Part shown: positions 1 to 13,480 of the stretch, piece by piece
Layout: every line of letters begins with the position of its first letter
Position numbering within the stretch: position 1 is the first letter of the stretch
Assembly: GCA_013350335.1 (NCBI GenBank)
Contig: CM023533.1
Span: forward strand, 32,594,869 to 32,658,868
Direction: 5' to 3'
From: Chimonanthus salicifolius
Taxonomy: Eukaryota; Streptophyta; Magnoliopsida; Laurales; Calycanthaceae
DNA: 64,000 nt
The notes under the pieces: generated by a model
Told to the model about the DNA's origin: nothing
Seen by the model: the letters and a program-made list of their open reading frames with translations, nothing else
Database searches by the model: none
Translations under genes and position numbers: made by a program

Positions 1-2284
1 AGGATGTGTGAATTGATAATTGAAAGGCTTATACAAAGGATGTATGTATAAGCTTTTGAGTTTCTTTAAATACCCATCGCTAATATTGTATCATCTTTTA
101 TATTGTTTGAGTGGTTGGGTATCTTCAGTTTATACTAGAAAATGAAAATCAAGACTTCAAGTCCTTATGAGTGGCTAACTCAATACATGGTGCTGATGGA
201 TGATATTATGTATCCAATATTTTACCAAGGTTTAACACGAAAATGGGAGTGGTGGCTTTCTTTGTATAAAAAAAGAAGTTTCTAAAAAAATCAAGATTCC
301 ATAAATAAATAATTTCAGACTTCCGTATGTACAAAACTAACAAAATCTTGCTAGGTTGCAAGTGAGGTTGAGTTGCTCAAGTTTATTTTAACTCAGCTGA
401 TTCAATTCTATGTTAACTCTGTACAAACTAATATTTTTAAATTTGAACTTGATCTATTCTAAGATACTCAAATTACTAGTCATACTCAAGCATTTGAGTG
501 ACGAGAAGTTTAAGGAGGTAAAAGAATGTCCCAAAAGTGGAAGAAATAAAATAAAAAATGTTAAAAGACTCAACTTTTGTAAAGTAAAAAATACAAAATA
601 AAGATATTTAAAATGGGAAAAATTAAATATCTTTACATAATTTAATAGGAGAGATAATTGAGATTTATAAAATACAGTTTATATCATTTTATATAAAGTA
701 TTAAATATTGAAGTATTTTGGGTTAAATCTGCCATTTTTTAATGTAATATGATTTAAGAAAGTCTTGATATTTGTAATTTAGAAGTCATCCGACTTTAAA
801 TAGGATGATCTTTGAGTTGCCTCTACTTTTGGATTGAATTCTCGTTTTATCTTATCTAGTACCTTTTTTTTATATATAATAGAGGGGGAAATCTCGAGCA
901 CATCTCTGTGAAATCCCTCATTCATGTGACATCTTATACCTGCACAAGATAGCCACTCGATTACGCTATAGAACTCGAACTCACGTAATCCCACTTTTTG
1001 AAACAGAATCTTACCAGCTGAGCACTTTACCTATCCAATGACTACAAAAGAAAAGATGGGTATTCATAAATAATTATTTGGTGAAAATTAAATAGGGAAT
1101 GTATTATTAAAATAATAAAAATTATGAGTTTGAATATTGTTTATTTATTTTGGGGATCTTTTACAGGGTTGCAGATTTAATTTTGTGCAACAAAATTGTA
1201 CCACCTAATGTACGGTTCAGATGTTATCTCTTGCAAGAAGTTTTTCAGCAGCGAGTCTTGGGTACCCATCACTAGAAATAGTTGGGTACCTTGTCACCAT
1301 CTGCCAACAACTTCACTTAATGATCTCACTAATACAAGATTCAAAGTTTCAAACTACTCATTTACCCTTTCTTAGAGTAACAACAACATGTAATTATGTT
1401 ATTAATTCAAGATTCAAAGTACTAATCTATCCTTTTATAGAGTTAAAAAAGATAATATTATATAGGTTTTTAAATTTTTAATAAGGTACATGATTAGGGA
1501 ACCCAAAGTTTTTGATAAGAAGCAGGAGAAATTATCTATTATGACTATGTTCTAAAAAAAATCATGCCAACTTTTAATCATAATTTTTCGAAAAGTGATC
1601 AAATTTAACTTTTTAAATTTAACTAATAATCTTTGCACCAATCAATTATAAAGCGGTCAACAATGAAAGATTTCCTATATATCAATTACCAAATGCATTT
1701 ATATATAAGAATTATTTTAAATAATAACAATAAATTAGTTAGAAAGATATATATGAATATAGTCTTTGTAAAATTATATTAAATATTTTTACAGGAAATG
1801 ATTTTTTTTAAAGACTAAGGTGTCCTCACCACCTCGGGGACCTCTCAATCCGCACACATTAGCTATAAAACATTGGGAGTGATTTTTTTTTTTTTTTTAG
1901 GAAAACTTGAGATAAGACTTTTCTCATGGGTTTTGACCTTCAAAACAACCTCTCATAATCATATAAAATTATTTTATATTTTAAAATATATGAGGTTAAC
2001 AAGTCAATCTGAGTCGAAGTTGGTGCTAACTCATTGATATGTTAATAAAATTCTCCTACAGATGTTTAAATTTTGTGTACTTTGAATTTTGATCATGAAA
2101 TTATTTTATAATAATTCAAAATATTATTTTTTTTTTTAACTAGAAATATTGTGAAAGAAACTTCAATATTTTTTCTTAATTTAAAGAAATTATAAATAAT
2201 TTCTTATTTTGAAATGGCACATATAAGATATTTAAGAAGTATTAAATAAAAATACTGACGCTATTTAAAAAAGAAAAGAGAAAT
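1..2284. other. AT-rich intergenic region left of RWA
   Basis: No coding region is supported here. The stretch is AT-rich with many short poly-A and poly-T runs. It holds a reverse-strand tRNA-type SINE (listed separately) and a weak diverged direct repeat, in which a motif built on AAGATTCAAAGT recurs near 1,331 and 1,409. The last few hundred bases before 2,285 are the presumed promoter side of RWA, but no convincing TATA box was picked out. Confidence 0.6.
880..1042 (-). mobile_element. tRNA-derived SINE, reverse orientation
   Basis: Read on the minus strand, the segment has a pol III box A-like stretch (GCTCAGCTGGTAAG) followed by a box B-like GAGTTCGAGTTCT at tRNA-like spacing, then a non-tRNA body. 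This is the usual layout of plant SINEs. The body (CCTCATTC.. to GATTTCCCC) recurs in diverged form at 45.59-45.70 kb. No clean tail or target duplication was identified. Confidence 0.6.
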
Positions 2285-2594
2285 CCGAGTTCTGTCACCA
2301 AATCATCTTACGCTGAATCTTGATTCCAAACACCAACAAACCACCATTTTCAAATCTTACTCCACGAAACTCACTTCTTCCTAGACGTCACCGACACCAC
2401 CACACTCGCTCCTGTCTTCCACATTTATCTTCTTCTTCTCTTTCCTTTTCATACCATAGATCTGGGATTTTTCCTCCCTTCTCGTAGATCTCATCCACTA
2501 GATCTCGTTCTTCCATTCGTTCCGGAGATGCTCTTCAATCTCCGCATTTTCTCTCTCTAAATCGTTTCCGTCGGTCGATTCTTCTCCAATCAAG
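2285..2594 (+). promoter_or_regulatory. Probable 5'UTR of RWA
   Basis: The 300 bases before the RWA start codon become C/T-rich (repeated TCTTCTTC and CTCTC runs), unlike the AT-rich DNA to the left. This is typical of a plant leader. No in-frame coding homology is seen. The transcription start is not determined; the left edge given is where composition changes. Confidence 0.45.
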
Positions 2595-5500
2595 ATGCCG
2601 GCGATCTCAGGACCTCTGACACCTGGACAGGTATGCCGATTCCATGAAAACTGGAGGTTCTCCTCTTTTATTTCTCTGGCTATTTGATTTCTCTGTGCTG
2701 AGATCAGATCTCGATTGTCATCTTGAATTGCGGAAAAAGATTGAGTAATTTGTTTTGAATTCGTAGATATTTCTTCTTCAAATCAATTCGTGTTTACACT
2801 CTTCTCATAATGTGTTGGGAGATGTTGTAATTAGATCTGTCATCCGTTGCTAGATGCCGTATGTTTATATATAAGTATCAGCTAAAATTTATGAACTTAC
2901 TGTGTTATGCATGTATGATGAGTTGTACTATATTATGTTTTGTATTGATGAACATAGGAATTCGTCTATGAACTTCCATATAAGGAGTGAGGATAGTTTG
3001 TGGTAAACGGCGAATGGATTTCCGCGTGGAATTTTAAAATAATACACTTGTCATGCTTTAAGGCACACTTCCTCTGTTAATGAAAGTGTGTACTGTATAC
3101 TCTCTCTTGTCTGGGACTGTACCAGAAGTCAGGGCACCTAAAGTTTCCATCAATTCCGTCTAAAGCCATACAATTGACTGTTGGTAGAAGAAAGAGAAAT
3201 TTCACATTTGACTGTCAATTTCAGGGCCTTAGATTGGAAAACAGGAAATATTTGATGGGCCTTTCATTTGACAGAGCTGTTGCTTCCAAAGGCAAGCCAA
3301 ATGTCCTATTTTAAAATGTGATTGGAAGATCCCTGTGGTCTTCGCCAGAAATGATAGTAGCTCCCATTTAAGTAGGATTGAGTCACCAATTAATGCATCT
3401 CTCACAGAGCCTGATGTTATGACTGCACTTGCTTAGGACTACAGTTAGTGTATTTTTGCTGGGAATCCTGTAGAGAAAGTTGGGGGGAGAACTGTGGTTA
3501 GTGCTTTCACAAGTGGCACATTCATGGCACGTATATGAAAGGAGCATTTTAAATGTTCCAGTATAAAAATTCAGTTTCGTCTAACATTGCCAGCCATCAA
3601 ATCCAGTTTATGAGCGTAAATAATGGATGGCTATGAGTATGTAAATGGGCCATATCAGATAGTCATGGGAAGTGGATCGTTTATCTATCCTATGCTCCTT
3701 CTAGGTACATGGCATATGAATTGGATTGGACAGCCTAGATTAGTGTACATGCGTTTTAAATATTGTCTGATCTGCTGGAGAAGTTCTGGGAAGTGGCAAT
3801 ATCATAAGGGAAGAGTTATATGATTAGGAATTTTGAAAAACTGTGATTGACTTGTACCCCACTCACTCTTGCAGTCTACTTTCTGAACTCTGATTCTGGC
3901 TTTACTATCACAACTCCCGAATATCGGTGTTTGAACTGGAGTCTTGGATCTCCTTTTTGATATCTGTAAATCAGCCTCTAAATTCAACAGCACTGACTGA
4001 TTTGGGAGAGGAACATATTGAATATCTGTCATGTAAATATAGTTTTCAACTGTTCAATTTCCAGTAGGCAGTTTTTGGCTGAACATGCAAAACTAGTCAA
4101 GAGATTGAATCAGTTTTACAGTTGAGCAAACTAATTATCGTCAAAATACCAACCTTTTTTCTTGCTTTTTAGGATTGGTCAAAGTGGTTTGAACTGGAGT
4201 GATTACTCTATTGCATTGATTTTTTTTCTTTTTCTGTAATTGCATTAACTTTAGGCGAGATATGAGTAAATGAACTTTGTCATCAGTTAATTGATATTTG
4301 ACATTTTTGATGTCTATTTACAGGTGTCATTTTCCCTTGGAATCATCCCTGTAGTTGTAGCTTGGATATACTCTGAATTTTTGGAGTACAGAAAGAACTC
4401 TAGTACTTCCAAAATGTGAGTATAATCTTATAAATCTTTATCTCAATTTATTAGTTCTTATTTGTAAGCACACCATCCAAATCATTCTTAGTCGTTTGAA
4501 TTAAGCTTGCTTAGAGAGTAGTTTATATATGGGTATTTAACCATTTAAGCGAATCTTTGTAGCATAATTCTTAAAATTCTTTAAGGTCATTTCTCTCTCT
4601 CTCTCCCTGTTTTTTTTTTTTTATTTGAATGGTCATGATCTATTCTATTGAAAGAGAAATGGATACACTAATAATCCAAAAAAAGGTAAATCGTACAAGC
4701 CCAACAAAGTTCTATAAGAAGCAATTATCAATATGATAACATGAGGTCTCCCTCTCACCTTCAGCTCTTTTCTAGTTTTCCTACAGATACAAATCAGCCT
4801 AACACAAGAGAGAAGGTCATCCTTTCCCCATTTCTGATGATAAAGGATGACTTCCCACTCTTGAAGGTTGTAGCTGTTATGCTACATTGTCCACCCATAT
4901 CGATTGAACCTTGGCACTTTGGCTACATGTTTGAAATTTTTATGTTATTGGAATCTGAGGAAAAGTAGAGAAAGTCCTCAAGTTAAAAGAAAATGAAACC
5001 AGAGACTTCTAAGCAAATTACTGTGTGGTCCATAGTTTTGGATGATCTTATTGATGCAATAAAGTATCACTATGATACATTGCCAATTTGGGATTTTGTA
5101 TTGGTGAACTCCCTGCAAATTGTATCTCCCACACCTTGGATGTCACAAATCTATCCACTGTAGAGATGATTGTGTTTTTTTTATTATTTGTTAATGCCAA
5201 GAATTTCCCCTAAAATGGGAGATCTAGAACACTGTTCCCAAATTTACCAAATTTCCTCATATTAAGGTTTCCTTCCTCCTTGAGATATTGTATGATTTGT
5301 ACTTACATTTTACCCCGGTGTGTTTGGTTGTCCTAAGAATGTAGTGGAAGTTTTTTTGAAAATAATTTCCTCATTTGTTTCACTAGTATGCTGGATTTGT
5401 TGTTTATGACATATGTTTTAACTAATTGGGAATGGCTAATGTTGTTTATGACGTATGTTTCAAGTAATTTCCTCGTCTGCTTCTGTTTTTGTTAAGACGG

Positions 5501-6959
5501 TATAATTTGTGATGCACAATTCTTCTTTTATCATCATCATCACCTTCATCAGTTTTTTCAGTGCCACCCATACAAATTGGATGTTCCATCCTAATACTAA
5601 TTTAGTAACTTTAGCCTGTAATTTGTCTTGTGGACTCAAGTAGTTCAGTTTTCTAGTGGCAGGAATTCTGATGTCAATCTGGTGGAGTTGGGCCAGGTGA
5701 CAGTTAAGGAAGAAGATAGAGCTGTTTTGTTGGATGGAGGTGTCAAATCAGCTGCACCTAAAGTTCAAGGTTCATCTGCAATGTCCCAGCTTGTCAGGTT
5801 TGACACGTAAAGCATGTTACTTCTTGAAAATTAATCTTTATTTAAATTAAGTGACATCTTATATTTGTTCAGATTCCTTATGATGGATGAGTCATTCTTG
5901 ATTGAGAATCGATTGATATTAAGAGCCATGTAAGTGAAGCAATTGATGAATTCTGGGATTGTAAATATTTTGAAATTCACAAGGGTATTTCAGCTGATTA
6001 AAGTTCTTCACTTTCAGTTCTGAGTTTGGACTTATTATGGCCTACTTCTATATTTGCGACCGCACAAATCTCTTTGGAGAGTCAAAAAAGGTGCACTTCT
6101 GTTTCTCTAGACTTGTATCCTGTTCTTACTGCTCTGTTCTTCTAGCTTCATTTGGAAATGGCTTTGCCTTTAGCTTGAGGATGCTCTGATACAGAAAAAG
6201 GTAGAAGCTCTGATGAGGAGCAGGGATGTGTCTCTGTAGTTCCTTAAATCAAGAAATGGATGTAGATGTGGATATTCTATTCACTACTGCCATTATCATT
6301 CATATTGCACACCAATAACGATGCTGCCATCATTTTTTATTTTTTAAAAAAATCATTCTTTTCTAGCTTTTTCTGCATGGATTATGTTTATTCTTAGAAC
6401 ATTCCTAAATTTGATGAAGATATCATTGCATACTCTCCTCTCAGATATTTTTATGTTGAAAAGTAATATCTTAATAGAAATTCAGAAAATACTAATGAGA
6501 AAATATACAGAACTTAAGAAAATAATGAATCTAATGCAATAGGATATGGTGAATGGTGTTGTACTAGTATCCATTAACTGCCCACTACCATATCCATGCT
6601 GTATCATGTGGTTATCAGTGCCACTAGGCATATACAAGTATCCTAGCATTCTGCAAGTGTCCAAGAATGGTTTTGTATTGGTGTTGGTACTGTAGCATGT
6701 GGACTATGGCATACACAAGTATCCAGGAATCACGTCAGTCCCAAAAATTGAGAATTTGTTGATTATATGTAAATAAACAACAAACTGTGAATATTGCAAC
6801 TATGCTAACAATCATCTTTATTCCTTCATCTATCAGAAAGCAAATTCTTTCTATATATCTATATCTATATCTGTATCTATATCTAGATCTATACATATAT
6901 ATGTATATATATATATGTATATACATATATATATGTATATATACATATATACATATATA

Positions 6960-7052
<93 letters not shown>

Positions 7053-7130
7053 GTATAGATATAGATATAGATATATGGAAAGAATTTGCTTTCTGATAGA
7101 TGAAGGAATAAAGATGATTGTTAGCATGCA

Positions 7131-7212
<82 letters not shown>

Positions 7213-8347
7213 TGAAACCACTCACAAGCAAAGCAAATTCATTTTTTACTGAAGGATTTTTATAATTACAGCAGTATTGTGATGGTGCAATTCTTTCTAG
7301 AACACCAAGCAAGAGCATGCCGATTGTGAACATCTGGGATGAAGATTTGTTGTTTTGTAACATTTAATGGTGCATATTGTATGAGTGAAACATTTTTAGA
7401 TTCTCGTATTTTCTACATCTGCTGTTTATGTTAACCTTCTTTTTCTGTTTGCAGAGTTACAACCGGGATCTTTTTCTTTTCCTGTACTTCCTCCTCATCA
7501 TTGTTTCTGCTGTAACATCTTTCAAGATCCACCACGATAAGTCTCCTTTTTCAGGCAAATCCATACTTTATCTGAATAGGCATCAGACTGAAGAGTGGAA
7601 AGGATGGATGCAGGTCAGTTATTTCAATAACATGACTACATGTAGAATGGCATATATTTCTATCATTATCATCATCATCATGACATAGCCATTTATCCCA
7701 TCTATCTGGAGTGGGGTTTCTGAGGAATGGCTTATATTTCCATGCTATGTTTATTTATTATTATCACTGTTGTTCTTATTATGATTATTATTATTTTGAA
7801 ATGACAACCTGAGTTGAAACTGTTTGATTTGATTTGCTTTTCTAACCACATGCCTTATATTTGCTTGAATTTTTGTCTCCATGTTCTAATCTCTGATTTT
7901 CAAGGCTTTGCCATGTATACTCTTAACAGTCCATCGACGATGTTCTGAACAGTATAATGAGCAGCCACTTATTGAACTGCTAATTATACGCCAGATTTAA
8001 TACTAAAAATTTATTATTGTTCCAAGTTTCTGGACTTCTCATCATTATCGTCCTTGAATCCTTATCCCATCAATATGGGTCTTGGGCTTTCTCCATCCCT
8101 ATCATGAAAAGGGTTCTTGGGCTCTTATTCACATAAACAGAAAACCTCAAATGCTTGACACGATTGCAAAATTAAAAATGATAAGAAACATCTTCTATAT
8201 CAGCTATCACTTTCTAATAAAAAGATCGTCGGTGACACTCGCTCACCTCCCAGCCACTTTTATTGATTGGAACATGAGCCAGATGAACAATCTCTGCATA
8301 AAAGATTCTTCCTTTCTCTTTTTTCTTTTTCTTTTTATATATTTTAT

Positions 8348-8398
<51 letters not shown>

Positions 8399-11300
8399 AC
8401 ACACACACCACACACGGCGTGCATATGCTCACACATTAAACACTTGGCAACACTAGGCAGATCTATTAATGGGTTTGATCTTCGATGTTTGTAAAATGTA
8501 TTGTTTAAGGAGAGTCTACATTATACCCAAATTTTGTTTCTCTTCCTGCCTTCATTTTCATAACTGAATACTTGCATTGTTCCTGTCAACATTATAAATG
8601 GTTATAATATTTGAATTGACATGCCTCACTTTGAGGTTTGTGTTGCCCATGCCAAGAGATGGTCCTTTTTGTTTCCCCCAAAATGGGGCTATGAGATGTC
8701 CTTACTCTTTGGTTTTGTTCACCTTCCAGGTATTATTTTTGATGTATCACTACTTCGCTGCAACAGAGATCTATAATGCAATCCGTGTATTTATTGCTGG
8801 ATATGTATGGATGACTGGTTTTGGAAACTTCTCTTATTATTATATCCGGAAAGATTTTAGCCTTGCACGATTTGCACAGGTAACTAACCGTTGGACTTAA
8901 TTGTTAACTGTGCTTTTAGTAGAGTGAGGATACTGTCTTGTCCTTATCAATCTAATTCTGACCGTTATGTTTTTATTGAACAGATGATGTGGCGGCTTAA
9001 TTTCTTAGTTGCTTTTTGCTGCATTGTCTTGAATAACAGCTACATGCTATACTACATTTGCCCCATGCACACCCTTTTCACTCTTATGGTTTATGGTTCA
9101 CTTGGAATTCTAAACAAATACAATGAGATTGGGTCTGTCATTGCCGCAAAAATCATTGCCTGCTTTTTGGTGGTCATTCTGATTTGGGAAATCCCAGGAG
9201 TATTTGAGTTGATTTGGAGCCCTTTCACATTCCTTCTTGGTCAGAACATGTTGAAGTTCTTACTTATTTTATAAAAATCTTCTATGGCAGTTCTTGTCTT
9301 CCAAACAAATGTGCGTTTGCTAAGCCACATGAAATTGCAGGTTACAGCGATCCAAATCCTTCAAAAACAAAGTATCCCCTCTTGCATGAATGGCATTTCC
9401 GCTCAGGACTTGATCGGTACATATGGATTATCGGAATGATATATGCATACTTCCACCCAACGGTAAGTTTGATGCAGTGATATCACATAAAGTGTTGCAT
9501 TTTTTTTTAATTCTAACCAACTTAATTGTTTGATAGCTGAGGTGTGACACTTAGTTTCAGTTCTTTAATATACCTTTTTCTGTAGTAACAACTATTCCTT
9601 TCACATGTTTGACACTTTATAGGTTGAGAGGTGGATGGAAAAATTAGAAGAAATTGAAGTGAAGCTTAGAATTTCAATCAAAACAATCATTGTGACAATT
9701 TCGTTAGTGGTAACCTGCAATATATATGCTATATCTGGCCTCTTCAATTTTTGCCTATCTCTTACTTGAATGGCTGATTCATTAATTTTTATATGATTTT
9801 AGATGGGCTACCTATGGTACGAGTATATATACAAGCTGGACAGAGTAACTTACAATAAATACCACCCTTATACATCATGGATCCCTATAACGTATGCATT
9901 TTCCCAAGACACATTGAACAATATAAGAATTCTTGACCTTATACATGGTTTCTCACTAGTCTTTTCCTATTCCTTTTGTTAATTCAGTGTGTACATTTTC
10001 TTGCGAAATTTCACTCAGCAGTTCCGAAGTTTCTCTCTGACTCTTTTTGCGTAAGTGGCCTCTGACTTGTTCTGACAAGTATTGCATTTGCTATAACTTC
10101 TAAATACTGTCATTTAAGTAGGGTGTGATCAGACTTGAGAAATTTGTCTCTTTGTTATTTAGGTGGCTTGGAAAGGTTACATTGGAGACTTACATCTCAC
10201 AGATCCATATCTGGCTAAGGTATGCAAAGTGTTATCCATTTTATGTGTTTTTCCATAGGCATGATGAATCGATCTATTACACAAAAAAATAAAAATGACA
10301 AATTAGTAGATTACACTCGTATAGGAGAGCCCTCATTGAACCTATCTATTTGTGACCTGATGAAGGATAGGATCGTGTTTAATGCCTACCTATGCCTCCA
10401 TACTAGAATTGAGAAATTCCACCAAGACTCGGCTTGGTAATTCAGTAGAATTCCAAGAAAACCCAGACTCAAAGAACTCCGATGTCTTGGAAGATCCTTG
10501 GACTAACGTTGATGAACAATGTCTCTTGATAACTCACCTGAATCGATGGCAAACAGAGCTTCAAAGAAGATGAGCCAAAACCTCAAATTTTCACTGGAAT
10601 GATTAGATAAGGCCAAGAACTTCATTGGACGAAAATTGATACCATGCATAAATCACCTAAGAAAATATGGAATTCTAGAATGCTAGAATTGATTCCTTGA
10701 ATCAACTTCTAGAACTAATCACAAAATTTGTCCAAGGGAATTGGACAGAAATTGAAACTAGATCTAGAACTAGAACTAGAAAATCAAAACTAGAACTTAA
10801 TAAAACCGAAGAAAATAAGAACTCAAAGAAAGGGTGAGAACTTCAAGTTTCAAACTCTGAATTTTTTTGTATCCCTTGTGCGCTTTGTACAATACCTGAG
10901 ATTTATACACAAAAACTCAAAAAATATTTACAAGAATTGCCATCCATCAAAACTGTCCATTCCACTTCCTCATATGAGGATGAATTCTCGCCATACAATC
11001 TAAGTTTCTAAATCCCAACATGGCCGATTTTTCCTTAGATCCATGCCATTCCTTTGCTATTTTCCAAACGTTTCCTCTTTCCAACCTTTCTCCATGCATG
11101 GGAGAGAAAATTCGTGTAAAAGCCTAATTGCTTGGATTTGGGTTGATAAAAAGGTCAATTGGGGCTTAATTTGGTGTAATTTGAAGCATTGGACCCATAT
11201 GACATAAACTTGGGCCGATTTTGGGTCAATTTTGGTGCAATGCGTGTCTTTGGCACCAATATGTCTCTCATACTCAATTATGGCTAATTGAGCAATTTCA

Positions 11301-11722
11301 TGGCTAAGCTCATCTTGGGGGTCATGTAATGGATCAAGTTTGCTCTCAATTTTATGCATGATGTCCCCATCATGACCTATCCATGTTCAATTCTCCAGCT
11401 GTTACAACCAATTTTCTTGGAAAGCTCCAACCATCCACATGGATTTCTTATGAGATGGGCTGGATGGTGGGTTCTCTTTGTCCATGGCAGTATCTAGATA
11501 GAGTTGAGAGGATCCGATATTCTATTGCTTCCTTTGACTTTAAGATTGCTTGGATTCCTAGATCAGCTAACTCAGCTGCTGATGCTTTAACCAAGCAGGG
11601 GCTATCATTGGATTCGGATTTGTGTATTCCTCTTTTGTAATTGGGAGTTTTCGCCTTTGTTTCTGTTGTTGGGTTTTTTCTTGTTCTTTGTTATTTTCCT
11701 TCTTTATTAATAAAGTTACCTT

Positions 11723-11782
<60 letters not shown>

Positions 11783-12845
11783 GTCACTCTCAACACAAAA
11801 GGGCCACTCCCCATAGTGTTACCTGGTGTTTGTGGATAAGGAAGTTTGCACATGCCCTAGGATTAGTCAGGTGCTCTAGAGGCCTAGACACCTTGTTCTT
11901 CAAAAAAAAAAAAAAATGAAGCTACTGGTGGTAAACGAGGGACTTGGGTTTGGGAATACAAGGCAAGATAATTGAGCTATTTTAATACGTGAAAGTGGAT
12001 TCCTTGCAGAGATGTGATTATTGCTTGAATTAGAGCTTTTCCCTCCCTTTAGTTGTTTCTTTTGGCGTTCTTTCCTGTTAAGACGCCCCTTTACTATAAT
12101 GTGTCTTCTGGACGTTTTCTTGTAAGCCTTGCACACACTTCTTGTGCCTGTTGAAACTTGTTGGATTATGAAATATTGCTATTCGGAGCATCACTAATTG
12201 TGGTTAAAGTTTCATCTCTAGAGGGGGGAAAATGAGACGGTGTATAATGAAGAACCCATAGGAACTCTCTCAAGCAAATAACTAAATTTAAATTTAGTTT
12301 ACTGTCTTTTGAGCCCATAATCCAACAATGAATTCCATAAAATCCATTTTGATCTTAGTGCTTTGTATTCATCTGAGATGTTTTCATGGATATGTGGTAT
12401 TATGGGTTGCCTATACCCAACATGGGCATTTGATATTGACCCATTTTGCACAAACATGATTTGAGATCGTCCTGTGAGCTTTTGCAGGTCAGGTGTGCCT
12501 GATGGACAACCTAGGTGGTTACTGTCACTCATCCCTGACTACCCATTGCTGAACTTCATGCTCAACACTGCCATATATATTGCGGTGAGTGACTTGACTG
12601 ATGATTGAAGTCTCACCGAAATAGTAGAGATCATTGTACAAGTGAATTCATGTCACTCCCAAAACTTTGTGCAGATTTCACACCGACTCTTTGAGCTGAC
12701 AAATACATTGAAAATAGCATTTGTGCCAAGTAAAGACAACCAGCGACTGATGAACAACATGGTTGTGGGAGTAGTGATTTCCGTTACGTTGTATTCCTTG
12801 GCTTTTTTATTCCTTCAAGTTCCTAGGATGCTGGTATGGTTCTAA
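2595..12845 (+). CDS. RWA: RWA-family (CAS1-like) cell-wall polysaccharide O-acetylation protein, 15 exons
   Basis: Exons by splice sites and unbroken phase: 2595-2630, 4324-4415, 5663-5797, 5873-5929, 6018-6090, 7455-7613, 8730-8879, 8984-9239, 9341-9462, 9623-9709, 9803-9891, 9988-10050, 10163-10219, 12488-12584, 12675-12845. All introns are GT-AG. The sum is 1,644 nt, coding 547 residues, which is the usual size for plant RWA proteins. The protein is a multi-pass membrane protein with family hallmarks such as [35 protein letters not shown] and [20 protein letters not shown], closest to the RWA1/RWA3 type. The family is homologous to Cas1p and is needed for acetylation of xylan and other wall polysaccharides in the Golgi, probably by supplying acetyl groups to TBL transferases. 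Start: [12 protein letters not shown] fits the family N-terminus. Exon 3 could instead begin at 5657, adding two residues. Intron 13 (2.27 kb) is swollen by repeats. The gene looks intact. Confidence 0.95.
6800..7128. repeat. Long palindrome with TA-microsatellite core, RWA intron 5
   Basis: About 50 bases at 6802-6852 (beginning ATGCTAACAATCATC) recur as the exact reverse complement at 7078-7126. The arms are separated by TATC/TATA-type repeats that are themselves largely self-complementary, so nearly the whole 325 bp can fold on itself. The single clear arm mismatch is T versus C just inside the unique part. It may be a foldback MITE whose core expanded, or an inverted duplication at a microsatellite. 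Confidence 0.85.
7131..7211 (+). repeat. Compound (TA)n-(GA)n microsatellite
   Basis: A TA run of about 28 bases is followed directly by a GA run of about 48 bases, within RWA intron 5 and just right of the palindrome. Length is likely to vary between individuals. Confidence 0.95.
8350..8410 (+). repeat. (CT)n microsatellite followed by a short CA run
   Basis: About 44 bases of CT repeats, then CACTCACACACACACC, within RWA intron 6. Confidence 0.95.
10220..11380. other. Left part of RWA intron 13, unclassified inserted DNA
   Basis: Neighbouring RWA introns are mostly 70-200 bp, but this one is 2.27 kb. The left half has no coding similarity that I can recognise. It has local CTAGAACTAGAA-type repeats near 10,760-10,800 and a segment near 10,885-10,920 (TTTGTACAATACCTGAG) of a kind common in retrotransposon LTRs. 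I treat it as inserted repeat DNA of unknown class. Confidence 0.4.
11383..11780 (+). mobile_element. 5'-truncated LINE tail (RNase H end and 3'UTR) in RWA intron 13
   Basis: The frame ending at 11,640 finishes with [20 protein letters not shown], which matches the C-terminal end of the RNase H domain carried by plant LINE open reading frames (the pattern IPR-AN--AD-L-K). It is followed by a T-rich 3' region ending in ATTAATAAAGTTACC and a long TA tail (about 11,727-11,779), as in plant LINE 3' ends. Everything 5' of RNase H is missing, as expected for incomplete reverse transcription. The exact left edge is unclear. Same strand as RWA. Confidence 0.7.
11781..11917 (+). mobile_element. SINE 3' portion with poly-A tail
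   Basis: The segment AACACAAAAGGGCCACTCC...GGATTAGTCAGGTGCTC...GACACCTTG plus a poly-A tail closely resembles the copy at 46.1 kb, and more loosely the end of the one at 29.9 kb. The tRNA-like head is not visible here; the LINE's TA tail directly precedes it. Within RWA intron 13. Confidence 0.6.
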
Positions 12846-13480
12846 CTCATGTTCCTTAGGTTAAAATGTAAGATTAGCGTTCTGAGTTGCTTGATATCGA
12901 ATTAGTAAATGCAGAACAATGTTGAACTTCCTAATCTCTCCCTCATTTTCTCTGTTGAAAGCGCAGGCTTGAGATATTTACGGTTTAAGACGGAGACTTT
13001 ATTAGGTCGAGAGTGCGCTCTCTTTCTCTCTTCTAGGCTTCCATGTTTATGCAGCCATGACAAAGAACAGGAGGAAGGCTTGCACATGTACAACAGATGA
13101 TCCATTGGTAGACATGATCACACGAAATGTGCCACTTCGACAGTATGTCCTGTGTATAGAAACTGCGAAAATTGAATTCAGCCTCCTATTGAGGTGATTG
13201 AGGTGGTGTTTTTGTGTTTCTTTCTCTCAGCAAAATTTCTTATTCTTGTAATTGTAATGATGAAATTGCATTCCTTCACATGCATGTAATTTCTCTATTC
13301 AAATGTATGCGTGGTAATACTGATACAAATCATAGATCTAATTTACACTGTCCTTGCGCTTCAGAGAATGTACATTTCATGAACATGTTACTCGTACATG
13401 CAACCATGCAGGGCCTGCCATCAGTGATTCATATGTTTGGATAAGCAAAGCTGGGAATTGATAAGGACACACTAATGTTT
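12846..13480 (+). other. RWA 3' flank (3'UTR not delimited)
   Basis: This is the region right after the RWA stop codon. No further exon with family similarity was found, and short frames on both strands look accidental. A poly-A signal was not identified with confidence. Confidence 0.4.

Noticed and set aside
6735..7363. Frames made of YIYIYI and LSLSLS repeats
   Set aside because: Translations of TA and GA microsatellites in RWA intron 5.
11057..11359. 100-residue minus-strand frame in RWA intron 13
   Set aside because: No recognisable domain; lies in inserted repeat DNA inside an intron.
13024..13105. Possible 16th RWA exon after a GT at ATGCTG|GTATGG
   Set aside because: The open frame ending at 12,845 already gives a family-length protein, and the downstream sequence has no RWA similarity.
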